Shown piece after piece: positions 1 to 7,053 of a DNA stretch of 11,956 nt (position 1 is its first letter; every line of letters begins with the position of its first letter). The notes below the pieces were generated by a model, which saw only the letters and a list, made by a program, of their open reading frames with translations, did not search any database and was not told the origin of the DNA. The DNA lies in assembly GCA_024278345.1 (NCBI GenBank), contig JAJRTK010000019.1, forward strand, positions 1 through 11,956, given 5' to 3'. Origin of the DNA: a bacterium. GTDB lineage: Bacteria; CSSED10-310; JAJRTK01. A program made the translations under genes and the position numbers.

Positions 1-161
1 ACAACATCACCGCTGGGGCGGGCCTCCTTCCCGGCTCCGTGCAGCCCGGAGGGCGCTACACCGGCAAGATGCCGGTGCCACCGTTTCGGCGAAGAAAATT
101 GTAAAGCAAAAACACGACAATTTGATAGGTCCCCTACGCGTTTTCCTTTTTTTTTCTGTTC
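1..161. other. Left-edge non-coding DNA with hairpins
   Basis: I see no credible gene here. It holds a perfect 7-bp stem, CACCGGC/GCCGGTG, at 59-77 with a 5-nt loop, and a second 7-bp stem, AAATTGT/ACAATTT, at 96-123 with a 14-nt loop, followed by a pyrimidine-rich run (131-160). It leads directly into the inverted-repeat end at 162-184, so it is probably the interior of a repeat element that begins outside the window. Its interior shows no obvious match to the full copy at 10094-10359. Confidence 0.4.
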
Positions 162-184
162 TGTCCCGCCTTGCGTGGATACCC
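162..184 (+). repeat. Right end of a repeat element (23-nt terminal repeat)
   Basis: This 23-nt sequence (TGTCCCGCC...GGATACCC) is identical to 10337-10359 and matches, in inverted orientation and imperfectly, 10094-10116 and 11594-11616. At 10094-10359 the motif forms both ends of an element, so this copy is best read as the right terminus of an element whose left end lies before the window. Confidence 0.7.
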
Positions 185-246
185 AGCGGACCCAGGGGAT
201 CATCGAGTCAGGAGCCAGTGTATCAGCGGCGCCTGTGTGATCTGCT

Positions 247-288
247 GGCCCCGGTCATCGGCGGAGCCGACCACCGATGACCGGGGCC
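247..288 (-). terminator. Strong hairpin beyond the 212-aa gene
   Basis: A perfect 15-bp inverted repeat pairs 247-261 with 274-288 (GGCCCCGGTCATCGG and its complement) around a 12-nt loop. It lies about 140 nt past the stop of the minus-strand gene at 427-1065, where a transcript end is expected. There is no T-run on either side, so it is not a classical intrinsic terminator. It could stabilise a 3' end or be an unrelated palindrome. The rest of 185-426 holds no supported gene, only an in-frame open extension of the upstream gene, described under findings. Confidence 0.45.
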
Positions 289-426
289 GATCAGCTCTTG
301 GGTAGCGAGTTTGCGGTCAAGGAGATTGAATCGCGCAAACTTCTGCACGGGACGTGCAACATCTTTCGCGGCGGGGTACCAATCCGCGGGTCCAGAAGTG
401 GTGGGTTCGTGGAGCGGGTGCCCGAT

Positions 427-1065
427 TCACTGCAGATCGTGGACCCGAAGGATGGCGTGTCGATTGACGAGAAGCATCTCCTTCTGGGTTTCCAGGACGA
501 GGTAGGGCCGCCGTTCGTTGAGGAGATCCGAGACTCGGGGCCGGATGGTGGGGATGTCAAGGCGCACCTCCCCCATGATCTCTTCGCCCCCCACAAGATC
601 CAATTTGACCTTGGAGCGCGTGGAAAAGGTGTCGGGTGGATTGGTTTCCAGGGGCATGGCAATCCAGCGGACCCCGGCGGTGTGGATGAGCACTGTCGTA
701 CCTTGGGGTTGTTTCATGGGAAAGAAACCATCTTCCAGCTCGTGCAGGTAACGGATAAGCTCCTGTTGTTCATCGAGCCCTGGCCGTGTGGTGGCCAGAA
801 AGATGCTCCCCCGCAGAACGGTCCCATCGTTCATGCGGACCTCCACGGTGTAGAGATCTTTGTCAAAGGCGACCTTGTTGCCGTCCCGGGGCAGGCTCAG
901 GGGAGATGTTTCCTTGAGAGATTTGTCTGCTGGGACTGGTTCCATGGCATTTTCCAGGGGATAATCCAGATCCGCCACACCATGGGCGTTCCTCTGGGAT
1001 CCGTTGGGAAAAGGGGAGTTGCCAGCTACTGAAGAGTCGGGGGAAGAAGATCTGTCTGGGCTCAT
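427..1065 (-). CDS. Hypothetical protein with two related beta-rich modules
   Basis: A 212-aa protein of unknown function. Residues 1-60 are polar, rich in Ser, Pro and Asn, and probably disordered, with no signal peptide or membrane segment, so it should be cytoplasmic. Two similar modules follow. Module 1 (about 72-136) has VEVRMNDGTVLRGSIF and ends TTVLIHTAGVRWI. Module 2 (about 152-208) has VKLDLVGGEEIMGEVRL, then SDLLNERRPYLVLE and LLVNRHAILRV. The pattern of charged strand, Gly turn, SDLLN..RPYL and LLVN+.AI..V resembles small bacterial DUF6812-like domains; this is from memory and unchecked. ATG at 1065 is chosen because GGGAG sits 7 nt upstream; an upstream in-frame ATG at 1194 adds a low-complexity leader without a ribosome site. 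It diverges from the large gene at 1433. The frame stays open for 67 codons beyond the TGA. Confidence 0.75.
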   Translation of the reverse strand: MSPDRSSSPDSSVAGNSPFPNGSQRNAHGVADLDYPLENAMEPVPADKSLKETSPLSLPRDGNKVAFDKDLYTVEVRMNDGTVLRGSIFLATTRPGLDEQQELIRYLHELEDGFFPMKQPQGTTVLIHTAGVRWIAMPLETNPPDTFSTRSKVKLDLVGGEEIMGEVRLDIPTIRPRVSDLLNERRPYLVLETQKEMLLVNRHAILRVHDLQ

Positions 1066-1432
1066 CGTTTGGCTCCCGGGGATGGTGAAGGCCGTTGTTA
1101 CGAGTCGCTGGGATGGTGCTTCGGACTGCCCTGCCGCGAATCGTGGTGAGAATCGGGGTTTCAGGTTCCAGGATCTGTGATGCCATGGAGACATAGAAGC
1201 AACTTGGGGCTTCCTTCACAAGCCTTGTCATGCCCCGGCTTGTTTTGGCCCGATGATTGCTTTACATCAGACTGAGTGGTCATTCATCTTGCGGGATGGA
1301 GAGCTTGCGTGGGGTATCGGGCGAGCAGCGCGAACGGACGTGAGTGATGGGAGCGGAACACAACAAAAAAGAGGAGCCTGTGGCTTGAAAAGAGCCTTGG
1401 CTTTCATCTTTTTCCAACTACTGGAGAATACG
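1066..1432. other. Divergent intergenic region
   Basis: This 367-nt spacer separates the minus gene ending upstream of 1065 from the plus gene at 1433 and must carry both 5' regions. I could not pick out a convincing sigma70 promoter for either. A 7-bp inverted repeat, ACAAGCC/GGCTTGT, at 1218-1243 with a 12-nt loop is followed on the plus strand by TTT. Open frames crossing it on both strands look like shadows without ribosome sites. Confidence 0.4.
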
Positions 1433-4332
1433 ATGCCGAACCGGTCAACTCTGGCGATGCTCCTTGGCTTTGGTGTGCTCCTTGGTTCTTGGGCCATGAA
1501 TGCGGATGCAGCGCCTTCGGGATCCTTTCCGTTTCGCCATAAGGTGGAGCTTTATCGGGACAAGGAAGGGGATGTGATGGCCTTCTCGTTGAAGCTTGAA
1601 CAGCCTTTTCTGGCGGAAGAGTTCGAGAAGAGCAATATCTGCGCCTTCGGCCTCTGGATGGCGGCGCGCACTTGATTTACCCGAAGGAGACGAAGTTTCA
1701 CCAGAAGCACGCGGCATTTTTCGGGCGTCTTCGTGGAGAGGGTCGGACACGGTTGGAGCTTTCGTACGAGATTGTCTCGGAGAACCTGGATGGCTCGAAG
1801 AAAGTGGAGGTCCACCGCGGGATCGTTGAGCTTGGGATTCCTGGTCAGGAGACGGGTTCGCGGACGCTATTCCTTGACTGGGCACGGCATCAGAACGACT
1901 ATTTTTCCAATATCCTCCGTTACTATCCCAAAGAGACTTTTTTTCAGTACTGCCTGTTGCAATCCCATGCCCGCTATGGGGTGGTGGCGCCGACAATGTT
2001 TGTTCCCGGGCCTGGTGACGCCAAGATCGAAGGGGACTTGTACCGGGTATTCACAGGTTCGCTGGCGTTGCAGGAGTCGCTTCAGCGGCAGTCGCTTCGA
2101 GGGCGGTCTCGGCCTGGAGATTTGAATATCCACATCAGCTCGCTTCGAGGGCCTGAGCTCAAGTCGTTGGATTATCGGAAGCTGTTGAAGAAGAAGAGGG
2201 AAGATGGGGTTGAGCCAGAGCTTCATTCTCTGGCGGCGTTTGTTCCCGACGACCAGTATTTTCTTTACTTCGACTCCATGAAGGTGGCGAACGACCTCGT
2301 GGAGATGGGGTCGGAATGGGGAGACAATCTTCTTCGTCTGTTGACCCTCCACGCTCGGCACAACCGGTTGGACCAGAAGCTGGAAACGCAGCTTTGCCTT
2401 CGCCGGACGCCCTTGACCAAACTTTTTGCCGATGGTGTCATCGCCGAGATGGCCATGACGGGTTCGGACCCGTTCTTTGCCGAGGGCACGGACGTGACGG
2501 TGCTCTTGCGTCTGTCGAAGCCGTTGATTTTCGAAGGAATGGCTTCGGCTTGGATGGAGGAGACGCGGAAAGCTTCTCCCGGGTTGGAAGAGCGGACGTT
2601 CAACTACCGTGGACACAAGGTGTTGGCCCGTTACACACCGGATCGGCTGGTGAGTTCGTTCGTGGTGCGGGATGGTGACGTGGTGATTTTTTCGAACTCG
2701 CACCGTGCGATCCGGAAGATGGTGGAGACGCGGATCGGCGTATTCCCCGCGCTTTCCAATGCATTGGATTATCGCTACAGCACGACGCTGTTGCCCCCGT
2801 CGAAAGAGAAGGGCTCCGGTTACTTCTTCGCCTCGGAGGCCTTTTTGCGCCGGCAGACCTCGCCAGCCATGAAAATTTCGGAAAAGCGGCGTCTGCAGTG
2901 CTTCAACAATTTGGTGATGCTCAACAATGCATCGCTTTTCTATCGCCTGGAGTACGGCCGGTCGCCGGAATCCCTGAGCGAGCTTGTGGACAAGAAGTTT
3001 GTCGATGCCTCGAAGCTCGTCTGCCCCCATGGGGGCGTCTATGCCTTCGACGCGGATCGAGATACGGGCACCTGTTCCCTCCACAATCGCATACGGTATT
3101 TGACGCCCAATGCGGAGTTGGAGGTTTTGAAGGTCTCCAATGACGAACGGAACGAGTACAACCGCTACAAAGAGCGGTATGGAACTTTCTGGAAATCGGT
3201 TTTCGACCCCATTGCCCTCCGGATCCATACGGAGCCGGATCTGGCCCTTGAGCTCTTGGTTCTGCCATTCGCCAATGGAAAGATCTACAGGGATTTGCGG
3301 AAGGCATTGGACGTGCGAGCCAGCGGTTTCGATGTGTCGAGGATCGCTAAGACGGCCGTGGTTTCGCTTGGAATGGCCCTTGGCCGAGAGTCCGTTGCCC
3401 GGTTCCTTCGGCAGATTCCCGGAATCCCCGAGGCCCTCGAAGCCGATCCCACGTTGACGGATCTTGGCTGGATCGGCGACCGGTTAGCGTTCCACTTCTG
3501 TGACGGTGACCTGATCCTGGAGGTCGATCCATTGCAACTGAAGACCTTGAACCTCATGGGCGAAACTTCAGTGGGGCTCCAGGCGATGGTGGCCACGACC
3601 CTTTTGGCAACGAACCTGCCGATCTACGTCACCATTGACGTGGAGGATTTGGAGAAGGCGGAACGTCTGCTCGAGCAGTTAGCCTCGAGGATCTTCCTGA
3701 AAAAAGGCCAGTTTGTTGGGCTTCCCACGGGTCTCGACGCCTACCGGCTCCCGGCCTATCGCGGGACTCCCGTCTACGTTCTGAGCTTTCAGCTCTACGC
3801 GCTCAAGGTCCGGCTCCACGTAGCCCTTGTGGGGGAGCAGCTTGTGGCCGCCACCAAGCCTGAAACGCTGCGAGCCGCCATCGATGCCGCCATGACCGAA
3901 GGAGCCAAGGAGCCGCCGCCAGCCCATGCCCAGCTCCGCTTCCACCGGCACGCCCTGGACCGGTTGGCCACGAGCTTGGAGCTCTATTGGGCGGAGAAAT
4001 CACGCCTTTCGTGTCACAGCAACATCACGTCGATCCAGAACTTGGTGAAATTGTACGGCATTGCTATTGAGGAAGTTGATCGCCTGAGCGAGCTGAAGTA
4101 CGGCGTCCGCTATTATTGTCCCGACGGAGGCCACTACAGCTACGACGAAGGGCGGGATCAGGTGGTTTGTTCGGTACACGGCAATCGCCAGAGCTCCCGT
4201 CAAGATCCGGCCTCTCCGGCGGAGAGCTCGTTTCAGCGGTTTATCCAGAGTCTTGATGAGGTGGTAGCGACGCTCCGCTTCAGTGAGGAAAGCCTGTTAG
4301 CGACGCTGCGGGTGCGGCGTCCGGAGCGGTAG
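1433..4332 (+). CDS. Large exported protein with two pilin-like CPxGG modules, frame broken once
   Basis: Function unknown. ATG at 1433 has GGAG 6 nt upstream and encodes a signal peptide (hydrophobic LAMLLGFGVLLGSW, likely cleavage near NADA-AP), so the product is exported. The first frame runs to a TGA at 1673; the second runs from before TTG 1672 to 4332. They join if one base is restored near 1636 (SN then YLRLRPLDGG), giving about 966 aa. In that numbering, 150-450 and 570-840 carry diffuse alpha/beta sequence like DUF3352-type proteins, for example YVTIDVEDLEKAERLLEQLA (tentative). Two Cys motifs stand out: C490-F-N-N-L, CPHGG at 531 and CSLH at 548; then C861-HSN, CPDGG at 896 and CSVHG at 913. 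They resemble the C-terminal part of some Gram-positive-type and pseudopilin sequences. There is no slippery heptamer at the break, so it is a mutation or a sequencing error. TTG 1672 as a true start lacks a ribosome site. Confidence 0.75.
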
Positions 4333-4340
4333 CTATTGGA

Positions 4341-4374
4341 GGGCCCCGTACCACCGAAGTCGGCGGGCCCCGTA
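4341..4374. repeat. GGGCCCCGTA direct repeat / GC hairpin after the large gene
   Basis: GGGCCCCGTA occurs at 4341-4350 and 4365-4374. Because GGGCCC is a palindrome, the two copies can also pair with each other, with CCACCG/CGGCGG (one mismatch) inside, giving a GC-rich stem 9 nt after the stop at 4332. It is followed by A residues rather than T residues, so it is at best an atypical transcript end for the large gene. Confidence 0.35.
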
Positions 4375-4472
4375 AAAACGTGATCATGCGCGGGTTTCGA
4401 CAGGAGAGAGCAAGGAACGGCGGGGTTTCCGGGAAAAGATCCGGGAGAGTCTGGGTTGACGCTGTCCTTCGG

Positions 4473-4500
4473 TTGATCGGTCTGGAGGTTGTGCTATGGT
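4473..4500 (+). promoter_or_regulatory. Candidate sigma70 promoter of the ECH-AtuA operon
   Basis: TTGATC (4473-4478), a 16-nt spacer and TATGGT (4495-4500) resemble a -35/-10 pair, four of six matches each. Transcription would start near 4507, leaving a roughly 40-nt leader before GTG 4547. A TTGACG at 4456 has no good -10 partner. The spacing to the first gene of the operon and the absence of any coding sequence here support it. Confidence 0.45.
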
Positions 4501-4546
4501 CAGGGGCGCAAGTTGTGGGCTTTTTTGAACGCCAAGGAGGTGGCTC

Positions 4547-5344
4547 GTGGCGGTCCATGTGGAACGGTTGGATTCAGGAGTGCTCTGCGTGACATTGCAG
4601 CGGCCTGACCAACGGAATGCTTTGAATTTCGAGCTTTTGGGCGGGATGAACCGGGGCGTGGGTCGGGAGCTGCGGGCTGGCGGGGTTCGGGCCATCGTCG
4701 TTCGGGGAGCTGGCGGGTATTTTTCCGCCGGCGCTGACCTCAAAGAGATGCATGAGGCACGGACGGCCGGGCCGGAGGGGCGGAGGCGGCTGGAGCTTGC
4801 CATGGCCGAGCTCATCTACACGATGACGAACTTTGCGACACTTCGAATTCCGACGATTGCCCTTGTGGAGGGTGGGGCTTCTGGTGGAGGCGTGGGATTG
4901 CTGGCATCTTGCCAGATCGTGCTGGTGAAGGAAGGCGCGATATTCCGGCTGCCGGAGACGCAGATTGGGCTCTTTCCCTTTATGATCTCGCCCGTGCTGA
5001 TCCGGCGGATGGGGTTTCGGTCCTTTCTGGAGATGACTTTGAGCGGGAAACGGGTCCTGGCTTCGGAGGCATTGGAGCTGGGGCTTGTGGATGAACTGGT
5101 CCGGGAGCTTCCCGATCCGTCGAGTTTGGTGGAACGGTCGGCTCGACCTTGGGCTGTGTGGCCTTCTCGGGATGGCAGCGATGAGGTTGATGCGGCGGTG
5201 GCTTCCTATTCCTCGGCTCCGAAACACCTTTTGCAGGCGGCGGCGAAAGCTGCGTTGATGCAGAGGTCGATGGCTTTGCCCATCGCCATGAGGACTGGCG
5301 CCATCGAGCTTCAGGCATTGGTGTCCAAGATGGGAGAGATGTGA
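4547..5344 (+). CDS. Enoyl-CoA hydratase/isomerase (crotonase) family protein, LiuC/AtuE-like
   Basis: A 265-aa crotonase fold protein that should act on an acyl-CoA thioester in the cytoplasm, most likely hydrating a 2-enoyl-CoA. GTG 4547 is chosen because of a full AAGGAGG six nt upstream. Signatures: RPDQRNALN (19-27), AGAD (61-64) for the oxyanion hole, IPTIALVEGGASGGGVG (101-117), and LPETQIGLFP (135-144). The first catalytic Glu of rat crotonase is replaced by Gly117, while the second (E137) is kept. From memory, methylglutaconyl-CoA hydratase LiuC and the terpene enzyme AtuE share that change and the following ISP segment, present here as FMISPVL. This suggests a branched-chain or terpenoid glutaconyl-CoA substrate, consistent with AtuA next door, but substrate is inferred. 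Length is normal for the family. The stop overlaps the next start (TGATG). Confidence 0.85.
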   Translation: MAVHVERLDSGVLCVTLQRPDQRNALNFELLGGMNRGVGRELRAGGVRAIVVRGAGGYFSAGADLKEMHEARTAGPEGRRRLELAMAELIYTMTNFATLRIPTIALVEGGASGGGVGLLASCQIVLVKEGAIFRLPETQIGLFPFMISPVLIRRMGFRSFLEMTLSGKRVLASEALELGLVDELVRELPDPSSLVERSARPWAVWPSRDGSDEVDAAVASYSSAPKHLLQAAAKAALMQRSMALPIAMRTGAIELQALVSKMGEM

Positions 5345-6702
5345 TGGTAGCCACTTGGGCTGAGATTCATGGAGTGTACGGGTTTCTTGGTGACCAGCTC
5401 TATAAGGGGATGGTCGATGCCGTCTTCAGCTCGGGTGTGGGGGGCTACCTTGTGGCCGATTATTTGTCGGAAGACACCTTCCAGATCATGAAGACGAAGC
5501 TGCGGCGGGAGCATTTTTTCGAGACGTTCCTTGAGAACATGCTGGAGAGTGTGGTGGCCCGGGGGATGTACGACCGGCGTTTGAAGATGGTTTGTAACGC
5601 CGGGGCTTTGGACCCTCTGGGGTGTGCCCGGAAGCTGGCGAATCACCTCCAGGGGCTGGGGATTCCCTTGCGGGTTGCCGCGGTGACCGGTGACAATTTG
5701 ACGGACCGGCTGGACGAGCTTGGAGAGCTCCGTCACATCTCTTCTGGTGAGCCGATGCCAGGCAAGTATCGTCGCCGGTTGACCTCGGTTTCGGCCTACA
5801 TCGGCGCGAAGGAGGCAACGCAAGCTCTTGCCGAGGGTGCCGACATCGTCGTTGCGGGCCGGATGACCGATGCTGGTTTGGCGCTTGCCTGTGCCGCCCA
5901 CGCCCACGGATGGAGCTACGGTGGTGACGTTCACCGGCTGGCGGCGGGGGTCCTGGCTGGGCAGCTATTGAGTTGTGGCGGGCAGTGTGTTCGCCCCGTG
6001 GAGCTTGCGGGATCCGATCCCGCGGCGGTAGGCGGATTGATCTATCCTACGGCGTGGGTGTCGGAAGAGGGGCGGATCCGGGTCTCCAGTCCTTCTGGCG
6101 CGACTCGGGAGAGCGTTCTTAGCCACCTGTTTTACGGGATTAGCCAGCGGGAGTTCATCGATCCAGATGTGACGGTGGACCTTGGGGATGTGGAGGTGGA
6201 ATCGCTTTCCCTTGCGGAAGTCGAGGTTCGGGGAGTCCGCGGTTTGCCGAGGCCGGAGAAGCTCAGGGTGCTGATCCTTTGTTCTGGCGACTCTGTGACC
6301 CTCAAGGGGATGCTCCAAGTTCCCCTTTCGGACTTTCGGGCGTTGGGAACGGATGGATTCAGGCGACTCATTGGCGCCAGGCTTCGTGGCGGTGGATCTT
6401 TGGTGGCCGACGAGGGGATCGACGTCGAGCATTTGGGAGACACCCATCGAACATCATCGATCTTTTTGTCCATCCGCTTCGGCCAGAAAGTTTACGCCAA
6501 GATTGGGCGAGGCCAACTCCCGTCGCTCCTAGTTTCGGGAATCAACGGCGGCTATGCCGGGATGCCCCGCATCGAGCACGAAACCATCATCTGGGATGCC
6601 CTTGTGGCGCGATCCCTGGTGGAACCTCATCTTCAGGTGGCCCATATGACCGAGGATCTCGGCGACCCGACGGATTTGCGGTCACAGGGAGGGAACAGAT
6701 GA
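5344..6702 (+). CDS. atuA: AtuA family protein (DUF1446, acyclic terpene utilization)
   Basis: A 452-aa member of the AtuA/DUF1446 family, which is required for citronellol and geraniol use in Pseudomonas but has no assigned reaction. Family hallmarks: YGFLGDQLYKGMVDAVFSSG (12-31), DYLSEDTF (39-46), NAGALDP (85-91), VAAVTGDN (111-118), TSVSAYIGAKEATQALAEGA (147-166), DIVVAGRMTDAGLALA (167-182), the Cys-containing GQLLSCGGQC (206-215), and GINGGYAGMPRIEHET (399-414). It ends before the ferredoxin-like domain that many AtuA proteins carry at the C terminus; that domain is the next gene. ATG 5344 is preferred over GTG 5341 because GGGAGAG lies 5 nt upstream of the ATG. It overlaps the hydratase stop by one base and the next gene by four. 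Confidence 0.9.
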   Translation: MVATWAEIHGVYGFLGDQLYKGMVDAVFSSGVGGYLVADYLSEDTFQIMKTKLRREHFFETFLENMLESVVARGMYDRRLKMVCNAGALDPLGCARKLANHLQGLGIPLRVAAVTGDNLTDRLDELGELRHISSGEPMPGKYRRRLTSVSAYIGAKEATQALAEGADIVVAGRMTDAGLALACAAHAHGWSYGGDVHRLAAGVLAGQLLSCGGQCVRPVELAGSDPAAVGGLIYPTAWVSEEGRIRVSSPSGATRESVLSHLFYGISQREFIDPDVTVDLGDVEVESLSLAEVEVRGVRGLPRPEKLRVLILCSGDSVTLKGMLQVPLSDFRALGTDGFRRLIGARLRGGGSLVADEGIDVEHLGDTHRTSSIFLSIRFGQKVYAKIGRGQLPSLLVSGINGGYAGMPRIEHETIIWDALVARSLVEPHLQVAHMTEDLGDPTDLRSQGGNR

Positions 6703-7049
6703 CATCTTCACCCTTCGATACGTTTCCGCGGGATCTTCTTCCCGAGCTGCTCTACGTTTCTTCGGGGGAGGACAAGGGCGACGACGTGAACTTCGCCATC
6801 GGCATTCGCGGCGTGGATGGCATGGCCGAGCGGCAGCGGCTTTTCGAGCTCCTGTTGGCATGGGTCACCCAGGAGCGGTGCCAGGAGATCCTAGGCGCGC
6901 CTTGCTTGGTGGTCCCGTTTCCCAAGGTCCAGGTTGTGAATGTCGTTGCCCTGGGCCTGCTGACTCGGGAGCGCTTTGACAAGCAGGGCAAAGGGCTTGG
7001 CCGCGGGTTCCTCGAATTAGCGAAAAAATCCCTCGCCGCGGCTTCTTGA
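6699..7049 (+). CDS. Stand-alone AtuA C-terminal ferredoxin-fold domain protein
   Basis: A 116-aa protein matching the domain usually fused to the end of AtuA. Recognisable parts are LLYVSSGEDKGDDVNFAIGI (17-36; the SGDKGD-N-IG signature of the family), the LFELLLAWVTQERCQEILG helix region (48-66), FPKVQVVNVVALGLL (74-88) and DKQGKGLGRGFLELA (94-108). It very likely forms a complex with the product of the gene before it, reconstituting a full-length AtuA. ATG 6699 has AGGGAGGG 5 nt upstream and overlaps the AtuA stop as ATGA, so the two should be made in equal amounts. No independent enzymatic role is known. The longer frame upstream of 6699 is a shadow of AtuA. Confidence 0.85.
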   Translation: MTSSPFDTFPRDLLPELLYVSSGEDKGDDVNFAIGIRGVDGMAERQRLFELLLAWVTQERCQEILGAPCLVVPFPKVQVVNVVALGLLTRERFDKQGKGLGRGFLELAKKSLAAAS

Positions 7050-7053
7050 TCCA

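Noticed and set aside
277-1032. Plus-strand 251-codon open frame
   Set aside because: It is antisense to the 212-aa gene, has no ribosome site, and reads as disordered Gly/Asp-rich sequence; the minus strand has a ribosome site and two coherent modules.
1218-1243. ACAAGCC/GGCTTGT inverted repeat as a terminator
   Set aside because: Only 7 bp with a 12-nt loop, in a divergent promoter region where no plus transcript is expected to end.
2092-2152. TCGCTTCGAGGGC occurring twice, 48 nt apart
   Set aside because: A 13-nt match inside a coding region with no surrounding similarity; too short to mean more than chance or a small slip.
1867-3228. Minus-strand 453-codon open frame
   Set aside because: Antisense shadow of the large exported protein: rich in Arg, His and Gln, no ribosome site, no recognisable motif.
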